From Pseudomonadota bacterium (GTDB lineage: Bacteria > Myxococcota_A > UBA9160 > JADFDR01), in contig PIVT01000002.1 of the NCBI GenBank assembly GCA_003353845.1, positions 57,110 to 121,109 on the forward strand: a DNA stretch of 64,000 nt. Reading direction: 5' to 3'. Each line of letters begins with the position of its first letter. Within the stretch, counting starts at the first letter, position 1. A model generated the notes under the pieces. The model worked only from the letters and a program-made list of their open reading frames with translations, had not been told where the DNA came from and made no database searches. Position numbers and translations under genes: made by a program. Shown here piece by piece: positions 14,887 through 24,275 of this stretch.

Positions 14887-17800
14887 AACTGTGTGGTGCT
14901 GCCTTGGCGGGTGGACACGATCTCCAGCCGAGTTTGAATTCTTTCACGCAATTCGGCGACGTGGGAAATTACGCCCACCATGCGCCCGCCTTGCCGCAGT
15001 TCGAGGAGCGTGCTGATGGCCAGGTCCAAGGCGTCCGCATCCAAGGTGCCGAAGCCCTCGTCGATAAAAATAGCGTCCAGTTTGATGCCACCGGCGTAGT
15101 GCTGAACGACTTCGGCCAGCCCCAGGGCCAGGGCGAGAGAGGCAAGGAAACTTTCGCCGCCCGAAAGAGTGGAGACGGGTCGCTCGACGCCGGTTTGTGC
15201 ATCGAAAACCACGAGGTCCAAGCCGCCGGCGCTGCGTTTGTCTTGGCTTTCGTCGGCGCGCCGCAGGTGGTAGCGCCCCTTACTCATTTTGTGCAGTGAG
15301 ACCGAGGCCAACTCCAGCACGTTGTCCAGAAAGGCCGCTAGCACAAAACGTTGGAAGGTGAGGCGGAGCCGATTGGTGCCGTTGGCTTTTTCGGCGATGT
15401 CGCCCAGAGAGGTGTAGCGTGTGCGCAGTTGTTTAAGTTCTTCTTCGAACTCTTGGAATCGCTGGTAAAGCGTCGATAGCTGATTCCACTTTTGATCGAG
15501 CGCTCCCTTTTCTTGGGTTGCCTGTTCGAAAGCGAGAACTGCTTTTTGTAGTACCTCCTCCAAGGCGGTTACATCGACAGCTGAGAGTTCCGAAGCGGCC
15601 TGCTCTGCGCGGGTGAGCCGATCCTTTGCGGCGCTGAGTTTTTGTTCGCCCTCGCGTAGGGTCTGATCCAGTCTGTTGATCTCTGCCTCGTCACGCACGG
15701 AGGCCAGGAACTCTGCTTCGTCGCTGAACTTCGCTTTGGCAAGGGCTTTCAAAAAAGTATCGCGTTGCTTTTGAAGCTGTTTTGCACCGCGACCTTCGGT
15801 TTTCTCGGCATTCTTGGCAGCGGAGGTCGCTTCTGCGAAGAGCTGGTCAGCCTTGGCTGAGGCTTCACGTAGCGTCAAGAGGGTTTGTTCGAACTGGTCA
15901 CGCAGGGTCGTCGCTGCGCTCAATGCCTCTTCCAGTGCGCCTGGAGCGCGGATGGCTTCGGGTAAAGCAGCGAGGCGTTCCTTGTATCTTCCCTGAATTT
16001 CGCTGTGTGTTGACTCCGCTTGGCTGAGGTTTTTTTGCTGTGTTGTGAGTTCCACATCCAATGTCTTCTGGCGCTTGCTGAGCGTCTCCAGCTCTTCAGC
16101 CAGGTGTTGGTGTTGCTCTCGTGCTTCGCGCGCCTGCTCAAGTTGGAAGCTTCGCCGCTCCAGCTCCTTCTGTAGCGTGGCAGCGAAATCTTTCTTGCCC
16201 TGACATGCCAGGTCGCGCAGCAAGCTGTCGATTTGTGCTTGAAGGACGATGTGAGCTTGTTGGGTTGTCTGTGCGAAGTCGCGCGCTTGTTCGAGATCTT
16301 TTTCCAGCGCTTCAAGAGTGGAGCGCTGGCTGTCCAAGCTGTCTTTGCTCGGCGTTTTCTCTGTTGCTGGCGCGGGATGAGGGTGCTCGCTGGAGCCGCA
16401 GACCGGGCAGGGCTGCTCGGGTTGAAGCTCCTTGGCAAGCAGGCTGGCCTGACCGGCCTGCCAGGCCTCACGCAAACTCGCTTCTCGTTCACGCGCTTTC
16501 GTCAGTAGCTTGCCGCGTTCTTTGACGGCCTTCTCCGAGGCTTTCACGCTGAGACCCGAAGCCTTGGCTTTTTCTTGCAACGGACAGAGTTCTTCCCATT
16601 TCAGGAGTTGGGTCTGTGCCTCTGCTTGTGCCTGTTTTTTTGAATCGTAACTGGCCGCCAACTCGGCAACGCCTTCACGCTGTTTGCGTTTGGATTCCAG
16701 GGTCTCTTTGGTTTGCTGCGACTCCTTTTGAGCTTTGGAAAAATTTTCCTTGTGGCTCGTGAGCCGGGCCTCGGCCTCGGTCAGTTCAGACTTGCTGTTG
16801 CCCAACTCTTTGGCGCGTTGCCGGAACTCCGTCAGGCGAAGAACTTCCGAGCGCGCGGACTCGCGCAGGCTTTCATTGGCAAGTTCGACTTCCAGTGAAA
16901 GCTTTGCCTCTTTTTGAGCTGCTGCGGTTGTAGCGAGTTGCCCGCAGGCCTCCGCCTTCTGTTTTTCAGCTTCTTTGTGTTCATGGGCCCGCTGATCCAG
17001 GTGGTTCTTTATCTCAACGAGGGCTTGAGCATTTCGTGCGGCTTCCAAGAGCTTGCGGTCCGATGCGAAGCGCAGTTTCTGGCCCTTCGTTTTTTCGTAA
17101 TCCTCTTTGGCAAGAGTGACGGCCTTCAGTTTCTCAGCATCGCTGCGCGCTTTTTCAAAGGCAGCTCGTTTTTCCTCAGCCGATTTTTGAAGTCGCGCTA
17201 GTTCTGTGCTTGCCCTTCGTGTGGCAGCCCGAACTTCTTCGACTTTGGCAGGAAAGTCCGACTCTTGTTCAACCTCGCATTGGCGGAGTATTTCACTTTT
17301 GAGTTCTTTGAGACGATGTCCAGTCTCATTGACTTGGGTGAATTCTTGTTTGAGGGCCTCTTGAATACGACGGTACACATCGACATCAAAGAGCCGTTCG
17401 AGAATGGATTCGCGATCACTGGAGTTTGCCAACAGGAGCTTTCGAAACTCGCCTTGAGGCAACACCACCACTTGTCGAAATTGCGCACATTTAAAACCGA
17501 TGAGCTCTTCAACGCGCGGCGTGACATTCTTGGATTGGGTGGCCAACAGATCGCCCTCTTGCACGTCATCCTGAGTATCCGTTCGCCGCCAGAGGGTCGC
17601 CTCGGCCGGGACGGTTCGCAGACCCTCTCCGCGCAGTTTCGGTCGCTGGTGTTGGGGGATGCGTTGGATGCGATAGCGGTCTTTCCCCAATGCGAAGTCG
17701 AAGACGATCTCCGTTGCAGTGCGTGGGTCGGCGTAGTCGCTGCGGAAACCACTGCCCTTGCGCGCCAGGCTGGAATCGTCGCCGTACAAGGCAAGGCAGA

Positions 17801-17942
17801 TGGCGTCGAGAATGGTGGTCTTTCCTGAACCCGTGACACCGTGAATAAGAAAGAAGGGTTGATCGCCCAATTCGCGGAAGTCCACGACTTCCTCACCGGG
17901 AAAGGGACCAAAGGCACGCATGACCAAGCGAAGCGGCTTCAC
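14874..17942 (-). CDS. sbcC: SbcC exonuclease subunit (SMC-like ATPase)
   Basis: Partner of SbcD in the Mre11-Rad50-type complex that cleaves hairpins and blocked DNA ends. 1022 residues: N-terminal Walker A (HGVTGSGKTTILDAI), Q-loop region, two long Glu/Lys/Gln-rich coiled-coil arms with a zinc hook CPVCGSSEHPHP near the middle, and a C-terminal ABC part with signature STLSGGESFLASLALALG and Walker B DAIFIDEGFGTLD. All motifs are intact. Its start overlaps the sbcD stop by four bases, so the two are translationally coupled. Confidence 0.97.
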   Translation of the reverse strand: MKPLRLVMRAFGPFPGEEVVDFRELGDQPFFLIHGVTGSGKTTILDAICLALYGDDSSLARKGSGFRSDYADPRTATEIVFDFALGKDRYRIQRIPQHQRPKLRGEGLRTVPAEATLWRRTDTQDDVQEGDLLATQSKNVTPRVEELIGFKCAQFRQVVVLPQGEFRKLLLANSSDRESILERLFDVDVYRRIQEALKQEFTQVNETGHRLKELKSEILRQCEVEQESDFPAKVEEVRAATRRASTELARLQKSAEEKRAAFEKARSDAEKLKAVTLAKEDYEKTKGQKLRFASDRKLLEAARNAQALVEIKNHLDQRAHEHKEAEKQKAEACGQLATTAAAQKEAKLSLEVELANESLRESARSEVLRLTEFRQRAKELGNSKSELTEAEARLTSHKENFSKAQKESQQTKETLESKRKQREGVAELAASYDSKKQAQAEAQTQLLKWEELCPLQEKAKASGLSVKASEKAVKERGKLLTKAREREASLREAWQAGQASLLAKELQPEQPCPVCGSSEHPHPAPATEKTPSKDSLDSQRSTLEALEKDLEQARDFAQTTQQAHIVLQAQIDSLLRDLACQGKKDFAATLQKELERRSFQLEQAREAREQHQHLAEELETLSKRQKTLDVELTTQQKNLSQAESTHSEIQGRYKERLAALPEAIRAPGALEEALSAATTLRDQFEQTLLTLREASAKADQLFAEATSAAKNAEKTEGRGAKQLQKQRDTFLKALAKAKFSDEAEFLASVRDEAEINRLDQTLREGEQKLSAAKDRLTRAEQAASELSAVDVTALEEVLQKAVLAFEQATQEKGALDQKWNQLSTLYQRFQEFEEELKQLRTRYTSLGDIAEKANGTNRLRLTFQRFVLAAFLDNVLELASVSLHKMSKGRYHLRRADESQDKRSAGGLDLVVFDAQTGVERPVSTLSGGESFLASLALALGLAEVVQHYAGGIKLDAIFIDEGFGTLDADALDLAISTLLELRQGGRMVGVISHVAELRERIQTRLEIVSTRQGSTTQFHLP

Positions 17943-19144
17943 GTCGTGGTCTCCCGCTCAAGTTCGCCTTCTCGCTCGCGGCGGTTCATCGCTTCGACGG
18001 TATCGACGTAGGCTTGTTGTTGGGGTTGGCTTAGATGCTCTCCTGTGATCTCGTGAAAGAAATCGTCAAATAAGTCAGCGGGCGAGCGTTTGAGTTGCGG
18101 CTGGGCCGAGGTGTCGCCCCGATGGATTTCGGCTTCCAATATGGGGCGCTCCAACTGCATGACATTGGGATAGAACTCTCGCAAGCGTGCCATGGGATGC
18201 AGCAGCGCGCCGCGATCCAACAGGCGCACGAGTAGGTAGTCATCCTGGCCGGGAGCGCCGCGCTCCCGTGCGGCTTGTTCCAGAATTTCTTCCAATAAGC
18301 CTTCGACAATGCGCAGTGTTCGCTCGGGCTGCAGCTGAATCTTTTCGATTTGGCATTGGCCCCGGGCGTCCATTTCCACCAGGTGAATGGATTTGAGGTG
18401 ATCTGTTTCTGAAAAGGAATACGGGTATAGGGAGCCGGAGTAGTGAATGTCATCGCTCCCGGCCCGTTGGGGGCGATGCAGATGACCCAGCGCTACATAA
18501 TCGAAACCCCGAAAGACGGAGGCGTCAATGAAGTCCGTCCCGCCGACGGAAAGCGGGCGTTCGGATTCGGTCTCTTGCGCTTCCTCGGAGCTGCCCCCCA
18601 CAAAAGCATGTGCGAGTAAGACGGAACGCGTGCCAGCGGGGTGTTGATCGCGAAGCAGATCCAAGAGCGCCGCCATGCTGGATTCGTGGCTTCGTAGGTC
18701 ATCGCGTCCCAAGTGCTCTCGCACCCAGGCGGGCTCGGCGAAGGGAAGACTGTAGATGTGAAGAGGGCCGTGCTCGTCCTCCAACTTGACGCTGTGATTT
18801 TCGATTTGCCCGGCGACGTCCAGCCGCCCACTCAGGTGGATTCCGCGATCCCGCATGAGTTGTGCCCCGAAACCGACTCGATCAGGACTGTCATGATTTC
18901 CGGCAATGGCAATCACGGGAATGCTCGCGGCGGCCATGCGCGTCAAGAAGGAATCGAAGAGTCGAACGGCGTCGGCTGGAGGGACGCTGCGATCGTAGAG
19001 ATCTCCAGCGATCAAGAAGGCTTGAATGTCGCGTTCCATGGCGAGGCTGACCAATTGGTCGAGCAGGCGGGCTTGCTCCTCGATGAGCGAGGTGCCGTAA
19101 AAGAGGCGGCCGAGGTGCCAGTCTGCTGTGTGTAAGAAACGCAT
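17939..19144 (-). CDS. sbcD: SbcD nuclease subunit
   Basis: Mre11-type metallophosphoesterase of the SbcCD complex. The 401-residue protein has the five phosphoesterase motifs: ADWHLGR at the start (Asp and His metal ligands), AGDLYDRS, AGNHDSPDR, the LLAHAFVGG segment and LGHLHRPQ. A C-terminal capping part follows. ATG at 19144 is the first gene of a two-gene operon reading away from copA; 127 bases separate the two divergent starts. Confidence 0.96.
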   Translation of the reverse strand: MRFLHTADWHLGRLFYGTSLIEEQARLLDQLVSLAMERDIQAFLIAGDLYDRSVPPADAVRLFDSFLTRMAAASIPVIAIAGNHDSPDRVGFGAQLMRDRGIHLSGRLDVAGQIENHSVKLEDEHGPLHIYSLPFAEPAWVREHLGRDDLRSHESSMAALLDLLRDQHPAGTRSVLLAHAFVGGSSEEAQETESERPLSVGGTDFIDASVFRGFDYVALGHLHRPQRAGSDDIHYSGSLYPYSFSETDHLKSIHLVEMDARGQCQIEKIQLQPERTLRIVEGLLEEILEQAARERGAPGQDDYLLVRLLDRGALLHPMARLREFYPNVMQLERPILEAEIHRGDTSAQPQLKRSPADLFDDFFHEITGEHLSQPQQQAYVDTVEAMNRREREGELERETTT

Positions 19145-19220
19145 GGGTTCGAACGATCATACAAGAAAGTCGCTTCCTTGACTCGCGTGTACTGAATGAG
19201 TGACCTTCTGGGTTACCTTG

Positions 19221-19246
19221 TACGTGAGGGGAATCACCCCGTGGTA
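19221..19246. promoter_or_regulatory. Candidate CsoR-type operator before copA
   Basis: A dyad of form TAC-N4-GGGG-N5-CCCC-N3-GTA lies 25 bases before the copA ATG. CsoR-family copper repressors bind G/C-tract dyads flanked by TAC/GTA. No csoR gene is in the window, so the regulator would be elsewhere. The resemblance is by eye. Confidence 0.4.
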
Positions 19247-19271
19247 CGTTTTTGAATGCGATAAGGAAAGC

Positions 19272-21521
19272 ATGGGCCGCAAAAAATCCAAGAAAAACCG
19301 GCGGAATGTATCAGTTGAGTCTGCATCGCTTGCAGAATCGAGTGCTTCGCGAGAGAAGGGCAGCGAGCCAGCTCAGGCATCGGGCGCGACTTACATTTGC
19401 CCCATGTGTCCTGGGGTCTCGAAGATCGGACCGGGAGCCTGTCCAAAGTGTGGAATGGCCTTGGAACCTGAAGTCCCGACCTCGGGTGAGGGGTTGGCCA
19501 GCGAAGTGGCCGAAATGCAAAGACGCTTGTGGATCAGCCTCATCTTTACCCTTCCGGTGTTCGTACTTTCCATGGCTGAGATGTTGCCAGGCGATCCCGT
19601 GGCCGAAATGTTGGACCCCTCGGTTTCGCGCTGGATTCAATTTGGCTTGGCGACTCCCGTCGTCGTCTGGAGCGGTTCCTATTTATTCCAGCGCGCTTGG
19701 GTGTCGCTAACGCAGCGCAATCTCAATATGTACAGCTTGATCGGAATGGGCGTGGGCCTGGCCTACGTGCTGAGCGCTGCGGCCATGCTTTTCCCAACGG
19801 CGTTTCCGTCTTCTTTCCACACGGCCGCCGGAGTGCCAGGAATTTACTTTGAAGCGGCAGCCATGATCGTCACCCTGGTGCTCTTGGGTGGAGTGATTGA
19901 GTCCCGCGCGCGCAGCCGAACCAGCGAGGCCATTCGCGGTTTACTCGACCTGGCGCCCAAGCGCGCGTCGCGTTTGATCGCGGAGCCCGATAAAGGAATC
20001 GAGGATTGGCAAGAAGAGAGTGTTCCACTGTGTCACTTGAGGAAGGAAGATGTTCTGCGAGTGCGTCCAGGGGAGAAAGTTCCCGCGGATGGAGTGGTGC
20101 ATAGCGGGCAAAGCACGGTGGATGAATCCAGTATGACGGGCGAGTCCCAGCCGGTATTTAAACAGACGGGGGATTCGGTCATCGGTGCCACTGTAAATAT
20201 CAATGGAAGCTTTGTGATGCGGGCTGAGCGCGTGGGCAAGGAGACGGTGCTGTCTCAGATTGTCGAGTTGGTAGGGCAGGCGCAGCGCAGTCGAGCCCCC
20301 ATTCAGAGCCTGGTCGACAAGGCCGCAGGCATCTTTGTACCCGGTGTGATGGGAGTGTCGGCCCTGGCCGCTTTCGTGTGGCTGCTGTGGGGGCCGGAAC
20401 CCCGCGCAGCCCACGCTCTTCTGGCGGCCGTGTCGGTCTTGGTCATCGCCTGTCCCTGTGCCTTGGGCTTGGCCACGCCCATGTCGATTATGGTGGCCTT
20501 GGGGAAGGGCGCACAGGCCGGTGTGTTGTTTCGAGGGGCTGAAGCCATTGAGACCCTTCGCCATGTGAATCTATTGCTCGTCGATAAAACAGGCACGTTG
20601 ACGGCGGGAAAGCCGACCTTGGCGGAAGTGCGCCCGATCTCGGGCTGGAATGAAGATGAGGTGCATCGCTTGGTCGCGAGCTTGGAAGGCGGCAGCGAAC
20701 ATCCCTTTGCCAAGGCCGTTGTGGACGATGCTCGCGAGAAGAATATTGAACTCGCATATGCCAGTCAGTTCGAAAGCCTTGCCGGCAAAGGCGTGATGGG
20801 TTCGGTGGAGGGTCGTCACGTGGCTGTGGGCAACGCAGCGTTCATGTCAGACTTGGGAATTGAGATCGCTACCTTGGCGACCGCGGCCGATAGCATGCGC
20901 GAGGGCGGGCAAACCGTTGTGTATGTCGCTGTGGACCGGGCCATGGTCGGCTTGGTCGGCGTGGCGGACCCCATTAAAATCAGCACAGCGGAAGCCCTTG
21001 CCGGTTTGCGCGAAGAAGGGGTGCGGGTGGTCATGCTCACGGGCGACAACGAAATTACCGCCAAGTCTGTGGCCTCGCGTCTCGGAATTGAGGAAGTGTA
21101 CGCCAGCGTGTTGCCTGCAGATAAGGCGAGCATATTGAAGCGTTTTCAAGAAGAAGGACATTGCGTGGCCATGGCCGGAGATGGCGTGAATGACGCACCG
21201 GCCCTCGCCTTGGCCAATGTGGGAATCGCAATGGGCACGGGAACGGACATCGCCATGGAGAGTGCGGACCTGACGCTGGTCAAAGGAGATCTGCGCGGCA
21301 TTCTGCGCGCCAGGCGACTGAGTCAGGCCACCGTTAAAAATATCCGCCAGAATGTCTTCTTCGCCTTTGTTTACAACGGTCTGAGCGTTCCCATTGCGGC
21401 GGGGGTACTTTATCCCCTGGCCGGAATTTTGTTATCGCCCATGTTGGCGGCCGCAGCCATGAGCGCAAGTTCAATTTCAGTTATCGCAAATGCATTGCGT
21501 CTTCGCCGGGTAGAATTGTAG
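19272..21521 (+). CDS. copA: Copper-exporting P1B-type ATPase
   Basis: Exports Cu(I) from the cytoplasm using ATP. The 749-residue protein starts with a very basic head, then a short heavy-metal-binding domain with cysteines 43, 46, 57 and 60 (YICPMCPGV...[10 protein letters not shown]), eight membrane helices, the TGES actuator motif, CPC in [12 protein letters not shown] (about residue 393), phosphorylated Asp in DKTGTLT (about 437), the HP motif [10 protein letters not shown] and [12 protein letters not shown]7 has FVYNG and TM8 MSASS, the copper-type (P1B-1) ligands. The HMBD more often reads CPMHP; here His is replaced by Cys. ATG at 19272 has AAGGAAAG upstream; an in-frame GTG at 19200 is unlikely. 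Confidence 0.95.
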   Translation: MGRKKSKKNRRNVSVESASLAESSASREKGSEPAQASGATYICPMCPGVSKIGPGACPKCGMALEPEVPTSGEGLASEVAEMQRRLWISLIFTLPVFVLSMAEMLPGDPVAEMLDPSVSRWIQFGLATPVVVWSGSYLFQRAWVSLTQRNLNMYSLIGMGVGLAYVLSAAAMLFPTAFPSSFHTAAGVPGIYFEAAAMIVTLVLLGGVIESRARSRTSEAIRGLLDLAPKRASRLIAEPDKGIEDWQEESVPLCHLRKEDVLRVRPGEKVPADGVVHSGQSTVDESSMTGESQPVFKQTGDSVIGATVNINGSFVMRAERVGKETVLSQIVELVGQAQRSRAPIQSLVDKAAGIFVPGVMGVSALAAFVWLLWGPEPRAAHALLAAVSVLVIACPCALGLATPMSIMVALGKGAQAGVLFRGAEAIETLRHVNLLLVDKTGTLTAGKPTLAEVRPISGWNEDEVHRLVASLEGGSEHPFAKAVVDDAREKNIELAYASQFESLAGKGVMGSVEGRHVAVGNAAFMSDLGIEIATLATAADSMREGGQTVVYVAVDRAMVGLVGVADPIKISTAEALAGLREEGVRVVMLTGDNEITAKSVASRLGIEEVYASVLPADKASILKRFQEEGHCVAMAGDGVNDAPALALANVGIAMGTGTDIAMESADLTLVKGDLRGILRARRLSQATVKNIRQNVFFAFVYNGLSVPIAAGVLYPLAGILLSPMLAAAAMSASSISVIANALRLRRVEL

Positions 21522-21567
21522 TTCGCTGGGTGCTTGGTAAAGGCAATGGCTAAAGCAGGGAGAGATC

Positions 21568-22653
21568 ATGTTGGCTGATGTTCAGAAGCCCTCGGTGGTT
21601 CGCTACATGGTGGGGGCCGCCGCCTTTGTTGTGATTATCGCTGGGATGAAAGCCGCCAGTGCGATCCTGATTCCATTTTTACTGTCGGCTTTCCTTGCCG
21701 TCATCAGCGCACCTTCTTTGTTTTGGATGAAGCGCAAAGGCCTGCCCACCTGGTTGGCCTTGCTCGCCGTGGTGCTCATCATCAGTGTGGGCGTGACAGC
21801 GGTATCGACGGTGGTGGGAACTTCCGTCGCTTCCTTCTCTCAAAACATTCCCGGCTATCAGGCGGGGCTTCAAGAGAAAACCCAAGACCTGGTCATCTTG
21901 CTCGAACGCGTCGGGGTAGAAGTGCCGGAAAATGCCTTGCAGCAATATTTCAACCCCGGGTTGGCCATGCGCATGGTTCAGAATCTATTCACAGCCTTTG
22001 GAGGCGTACTTTCCAATGTGTTCCTGATTCTGCTGACGGTCATTTTTATGTTGCTCGAAAGTTCGGGTTTCCCAACCAAGCTGCGCGCCTTGTCGACGGA
22101 TCCGAATTCCTCCGAGAAACAATTTGATGTCATTGCGGAAAACATGAAGCGCTACGTTGGTATCAAGACGACGACGAGCTTTGCCACTGGCTTGTTGATT
22201 GCGATTTGGTTGACCATCATCGGTGTTGATTATCCTCTGCTATGGGGCTTGCTGGCCTTCTTGCTCAACTTCGTGCCCAGTATCGGCTCCATCATTGCAG
22301 CGGTTCCGCCTGTGTTATTGGCTTTGGTCGTGGTGGGCCCGGGAACGGCGGGTCTTGCGGCATTGGGATTTGCTGTGGTGAATGTCTGCATCGGGAACAT
22401 GATTGAGCCGAAGTTCATGGGAGAGGGCTTGGGCTTGTCGACCTTGGTGGTATTCCTGTCCTTGCTTTTCTGGGGTTGGGTATTGGGTCCCGTAGGTATG
22501 CTACTCGCCGTCCCCCTCACCATGGCAGCGAAAATTGTGTTGGAAAACAATGAGAGCACGCGTGCCGTGGGGATCTTACTCGGGCCGAGTATCAAGCCCA
22601 GCGAACCTGTCGAGAAAGTCGCCGAAAAAGTCGCCGAGAAAGACGATTCCTGA
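21568..22653 (+). CDS. AI-2E family (PerM-like) membrane permease
   Basis: A 361-residue inner-membrane protein with about eight hydrophobic helices in the family's pattern: pairs at the N-terminus (15-75), an extended soluble loop (about 90-140), then LLAFLLNFVPSIGSIIAAVPP and GNMIEPKFMGEGLGLSTLVVF, which are diagnostic of the AI-2E/TqsA/YdiK family. The transported substrate is not predictable. The tail has a Val-Ala-Glu-Lys repeat before the stop. It follows copA by 46 bases and may be cotranscribed; it converges on the TetR gene with a 26-base gap. Confidence 0.9.
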   Translation: MLADVQKPSVVRYMVGAAAFVVIIAGMKAASAILIPFLLSAFLAVISAPSLFWMKRKGLPTWLALLAVVLIISVGVTAVSTVVGTSVASFSQNIPGYQAGLQEKTQDLVILLERVGVEVPENALQQYFNPGLAMRMVQNLFTAFGGVLSNVFLILLTVIFMLLESSGFPTKLRALSTDPNSSEKQFDVIAENMKRYVGIKTTTSFATGLLIAIWLTIIGVDYPLLWGLLAFLLNFVPSIGSIIAAVPPVLLALVVVGPGTAGLAALGFAVVNVCIGNMIEPKFMGEGLGLSTLVVFLSLLFWGWVLGPVGMLLAVPLTMAAKIVLENNESTRAVGILLGPSIKPSEPVEKVAEKVAEKDDS

Positions 22654-22679
22654 TTCTCACTTTGGGGTGTATCGAGATC

Positions 22680-23339
22680 TCAGTTGGGAGAGTTCGGATG
22701 TTCGCCCTCTAGAAGCAATTTTGCGGCGGCCGTGATTTCCTTGAGGACACCTTCTTCGTCCATGGCTCCACCTGCCCAGCCCACAATGGATGTAAACCAG
22801 AGGCGATCGAGCATCCAAGCCTGCGCTTGATCGGGTTCCAGTTGGTCCAGTGTGACTCCTGGTTTCAAGGGGTCGGTTTGGCAATTGCGAATGGCGTTTA
22901 GAAGAATGCTGGCCAGGCGATTGTGCAGGGCCGCCACTTGAGGGGCGGCTGAGGGTTGTCCCGAACTGAGCGCTCTCAAGGTGGCGCGGGTGAAATCCGC
23001 TCGCTCGGTCATGGCCTTGGTCAATAAGCGAAACACGACCATCATCCGCTCCATGGGAGTCTCTCCCTTAGGGGGGTTCTGACGTAAGTAGTCTTCCAGG
23101 ACGCTGTACTCTTCGCTCATAATGGCCAGGAGAATTTCTTCCTTGCATCGGAAATAGCGGTATAAGGTCGCCATGGCCACATTGGCCGCGTCGGCCACAT
23201 CCCGCAAGCGAACGGCTTCGTAACCACCTTCCTGGGCGAGTTTGCCCGCCGCTTTCTTGATTCTATCTATGCGGTTTTGTTGTTCTTTGGTTAAGCCGTT
23301 GTGACCATTGTTGTTGGGATCGTTGGATTGATTTTCCAT
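22680..23339 (-). CDS. TetR family transcriptional regulator
   Basis: 219 residues with an N-terminal helix-turn-helix (about 22-68): RLRDVADAANVAMATLYRYF is the recognition region typical of TetR proteins. The C-terminal ligand domain (70-205) ends with a LWFTSIVGWAGGAMDEEGV stretch, reminiscent of KstR-like regulators of lipid or sterol breakdown, though this resemblance is loose. The divergent neighbour across 283 bases is a cyclophilin; the SDR and hydrolase genes further on are plausible targets. A 16-bp palindrome at 23523-23538 could be its site. Confidence 0.92.
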   Translation of the reverse strand: MENQSNDPNNNGHNGLTKEQQNRIDRIKKAAGKLAQEGGYEAVRLRDVADAANVAMATLYRYFRCKEEILLAIMSEEYSVLEDYLRQNPPKGETPMERMMVVFRLLTKAMTERADFTRATLRALSSGQPSAAPQVAALHNRLASILLNAIRNCQTDPLKPGVTLDQLEPDQAQAWMLDRLWFTSIVGWAGGAMDEEGVLKEITAAAKLLLEGEHPNSPN

Positions 23340-23522
23340 ACGGGCTGGACTCTTTCAAGTTATGAACTGTGGGAGATGAAGACTGAATGAAGGAACCCCC
23401 TTCCGGGAGCAGTGTCAAGCGAAGATCGAAATCTGTTCTCTCGGAGATTTGACCTGCCGGGGACCTGGCCGAGCGCGAAGTCGCCATAGCTAGGTGTTTT
23501 CTAGAAATAACGCTGGTTTAGG

Positions 23523-23538
23523 AGGCCAGACCTGGCCT
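23523..23538. promoter_or_regulatory. 16-bp palindrome in the TetR/cyclophilin gap
   Basis: AGGCCA-GACC-TGGCCT is a perfect six-base dyad, 85 bases before the cyclophilin start and 184 bases from the TetR start. TetR proteins bind short palindromes of this size, so it may be an operator. No other copy was noticed in the window. Confidence 0.35.
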
Positions 23539-23622
23539 GGTTTTGGCAAGTAAGAAGGGGAATGGGGCGGGCAGGGCAGGTTTTTCTCGCTCGTTTCGGG
23601 TCGACTTGGTAGGGTACCTGGC

Positions 23623-24180
23623 ATGAAAACTGACTTTCCGAGCACAGCTACTTTGGTCCCCGGCGACGGGGAATTACGAGCCACCTTCCACACGAACGTG
23701 GGTGACTTTTCCATTAAACTTTTTGAAGAGATCGCACCCAATACCGTCTCGAACTTCGTGGGCTTGGCCACCGGCCAAATCCCCTGGACGAATCCTGAGA
23801 CAGGGGCTGCCGGTGAGGGTCCTCTGTACAACGGTGTGATCTTCCACCGGGTCATCTCTGGTTTCATGCTGCAGGGGGGAGACCCCACGGGCACTGGACG
23901 AGGTGGGCCCGGTTATCAATTTGCCGACGAATGTTCGCCTTCAGCTCGACACGACAAGCCAGGGGTTCTTTCCATGGCCAATGCGGGTCCGGGTACGAAC
24001 GGCAGCCAGTTCTTCGTCACCTTGGCACCGACGCCACACTTGGACGGTCGTCACACGGTATTTGGTGAAGTGACCGACGGCCAGCAAGTGGTTTCTGACA
24101 TCGGATCTTGTGCTACGGGACCGGGGGATCGACCCGTTGATGAAGTTCGAATTGAAAAAATTTCGGTAGAGCGCGTCTAG
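23623..24180 (+). CDS. Cyclophilin-type peptidyl-prolyl isomerase
   Basis: Catalyses proline cis-trans isomerisation in protein folding. The 185-residue protein holds the cyclophilin core: FHRVISGFMLQGGDP with the catalytic Arg, GPGTNGSQFFVTL and HLDGRHTVFGEV. There is no signal peptide, so it is cytoplasmic. An N-terminal 20-residue lead and an insert around NPETGAAGEGPLYNG resemble the longer actinobacterial-type cyclophilins. A clear terminator follows at 24213. Confidence 0.95.
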   Translation: MKTDFPSTATLVPGDGELRATFHTNVGDFSIKLFEEIAPNTVSNFVGLATGQIPWTNPETGAAGEGPLYNGVIFHRVISGFMLQGGDPTGTGRGGPGYQFADECSPSARHDKPGVLSMANAGPGTNGSQFFVTLAPTPHLDGRHTVFGEVTDGQQVVSDIGSCATGPGDRPVDEVRIEKISVERV

Positions 24181-24212
24181 TTCGCGCAAGATGCAACCAA
24201 GAATTGGCATGG

Positions 24213-24249
24213 AAAACCCGCTCCCAAAAAATTGGGCGCGGGTTTTTTC
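24213..24249 (+). terminator. Rho-independent terminator after the cyclophilin gene
   Basis: AAAACCCGCTCCCAA pairs with TTGGGCGCGGGTTTT over 15 positions (one G-U) with a four-base loop, and the T run follows. It separates the cyclophilin from the SDR gene, whose ribosome-binding site starts only 15 bases later. Confidence 0.9.
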
Positions 24250-24275
24250 GTTCAGGGGCTTTTGAAGGAGGCGGG

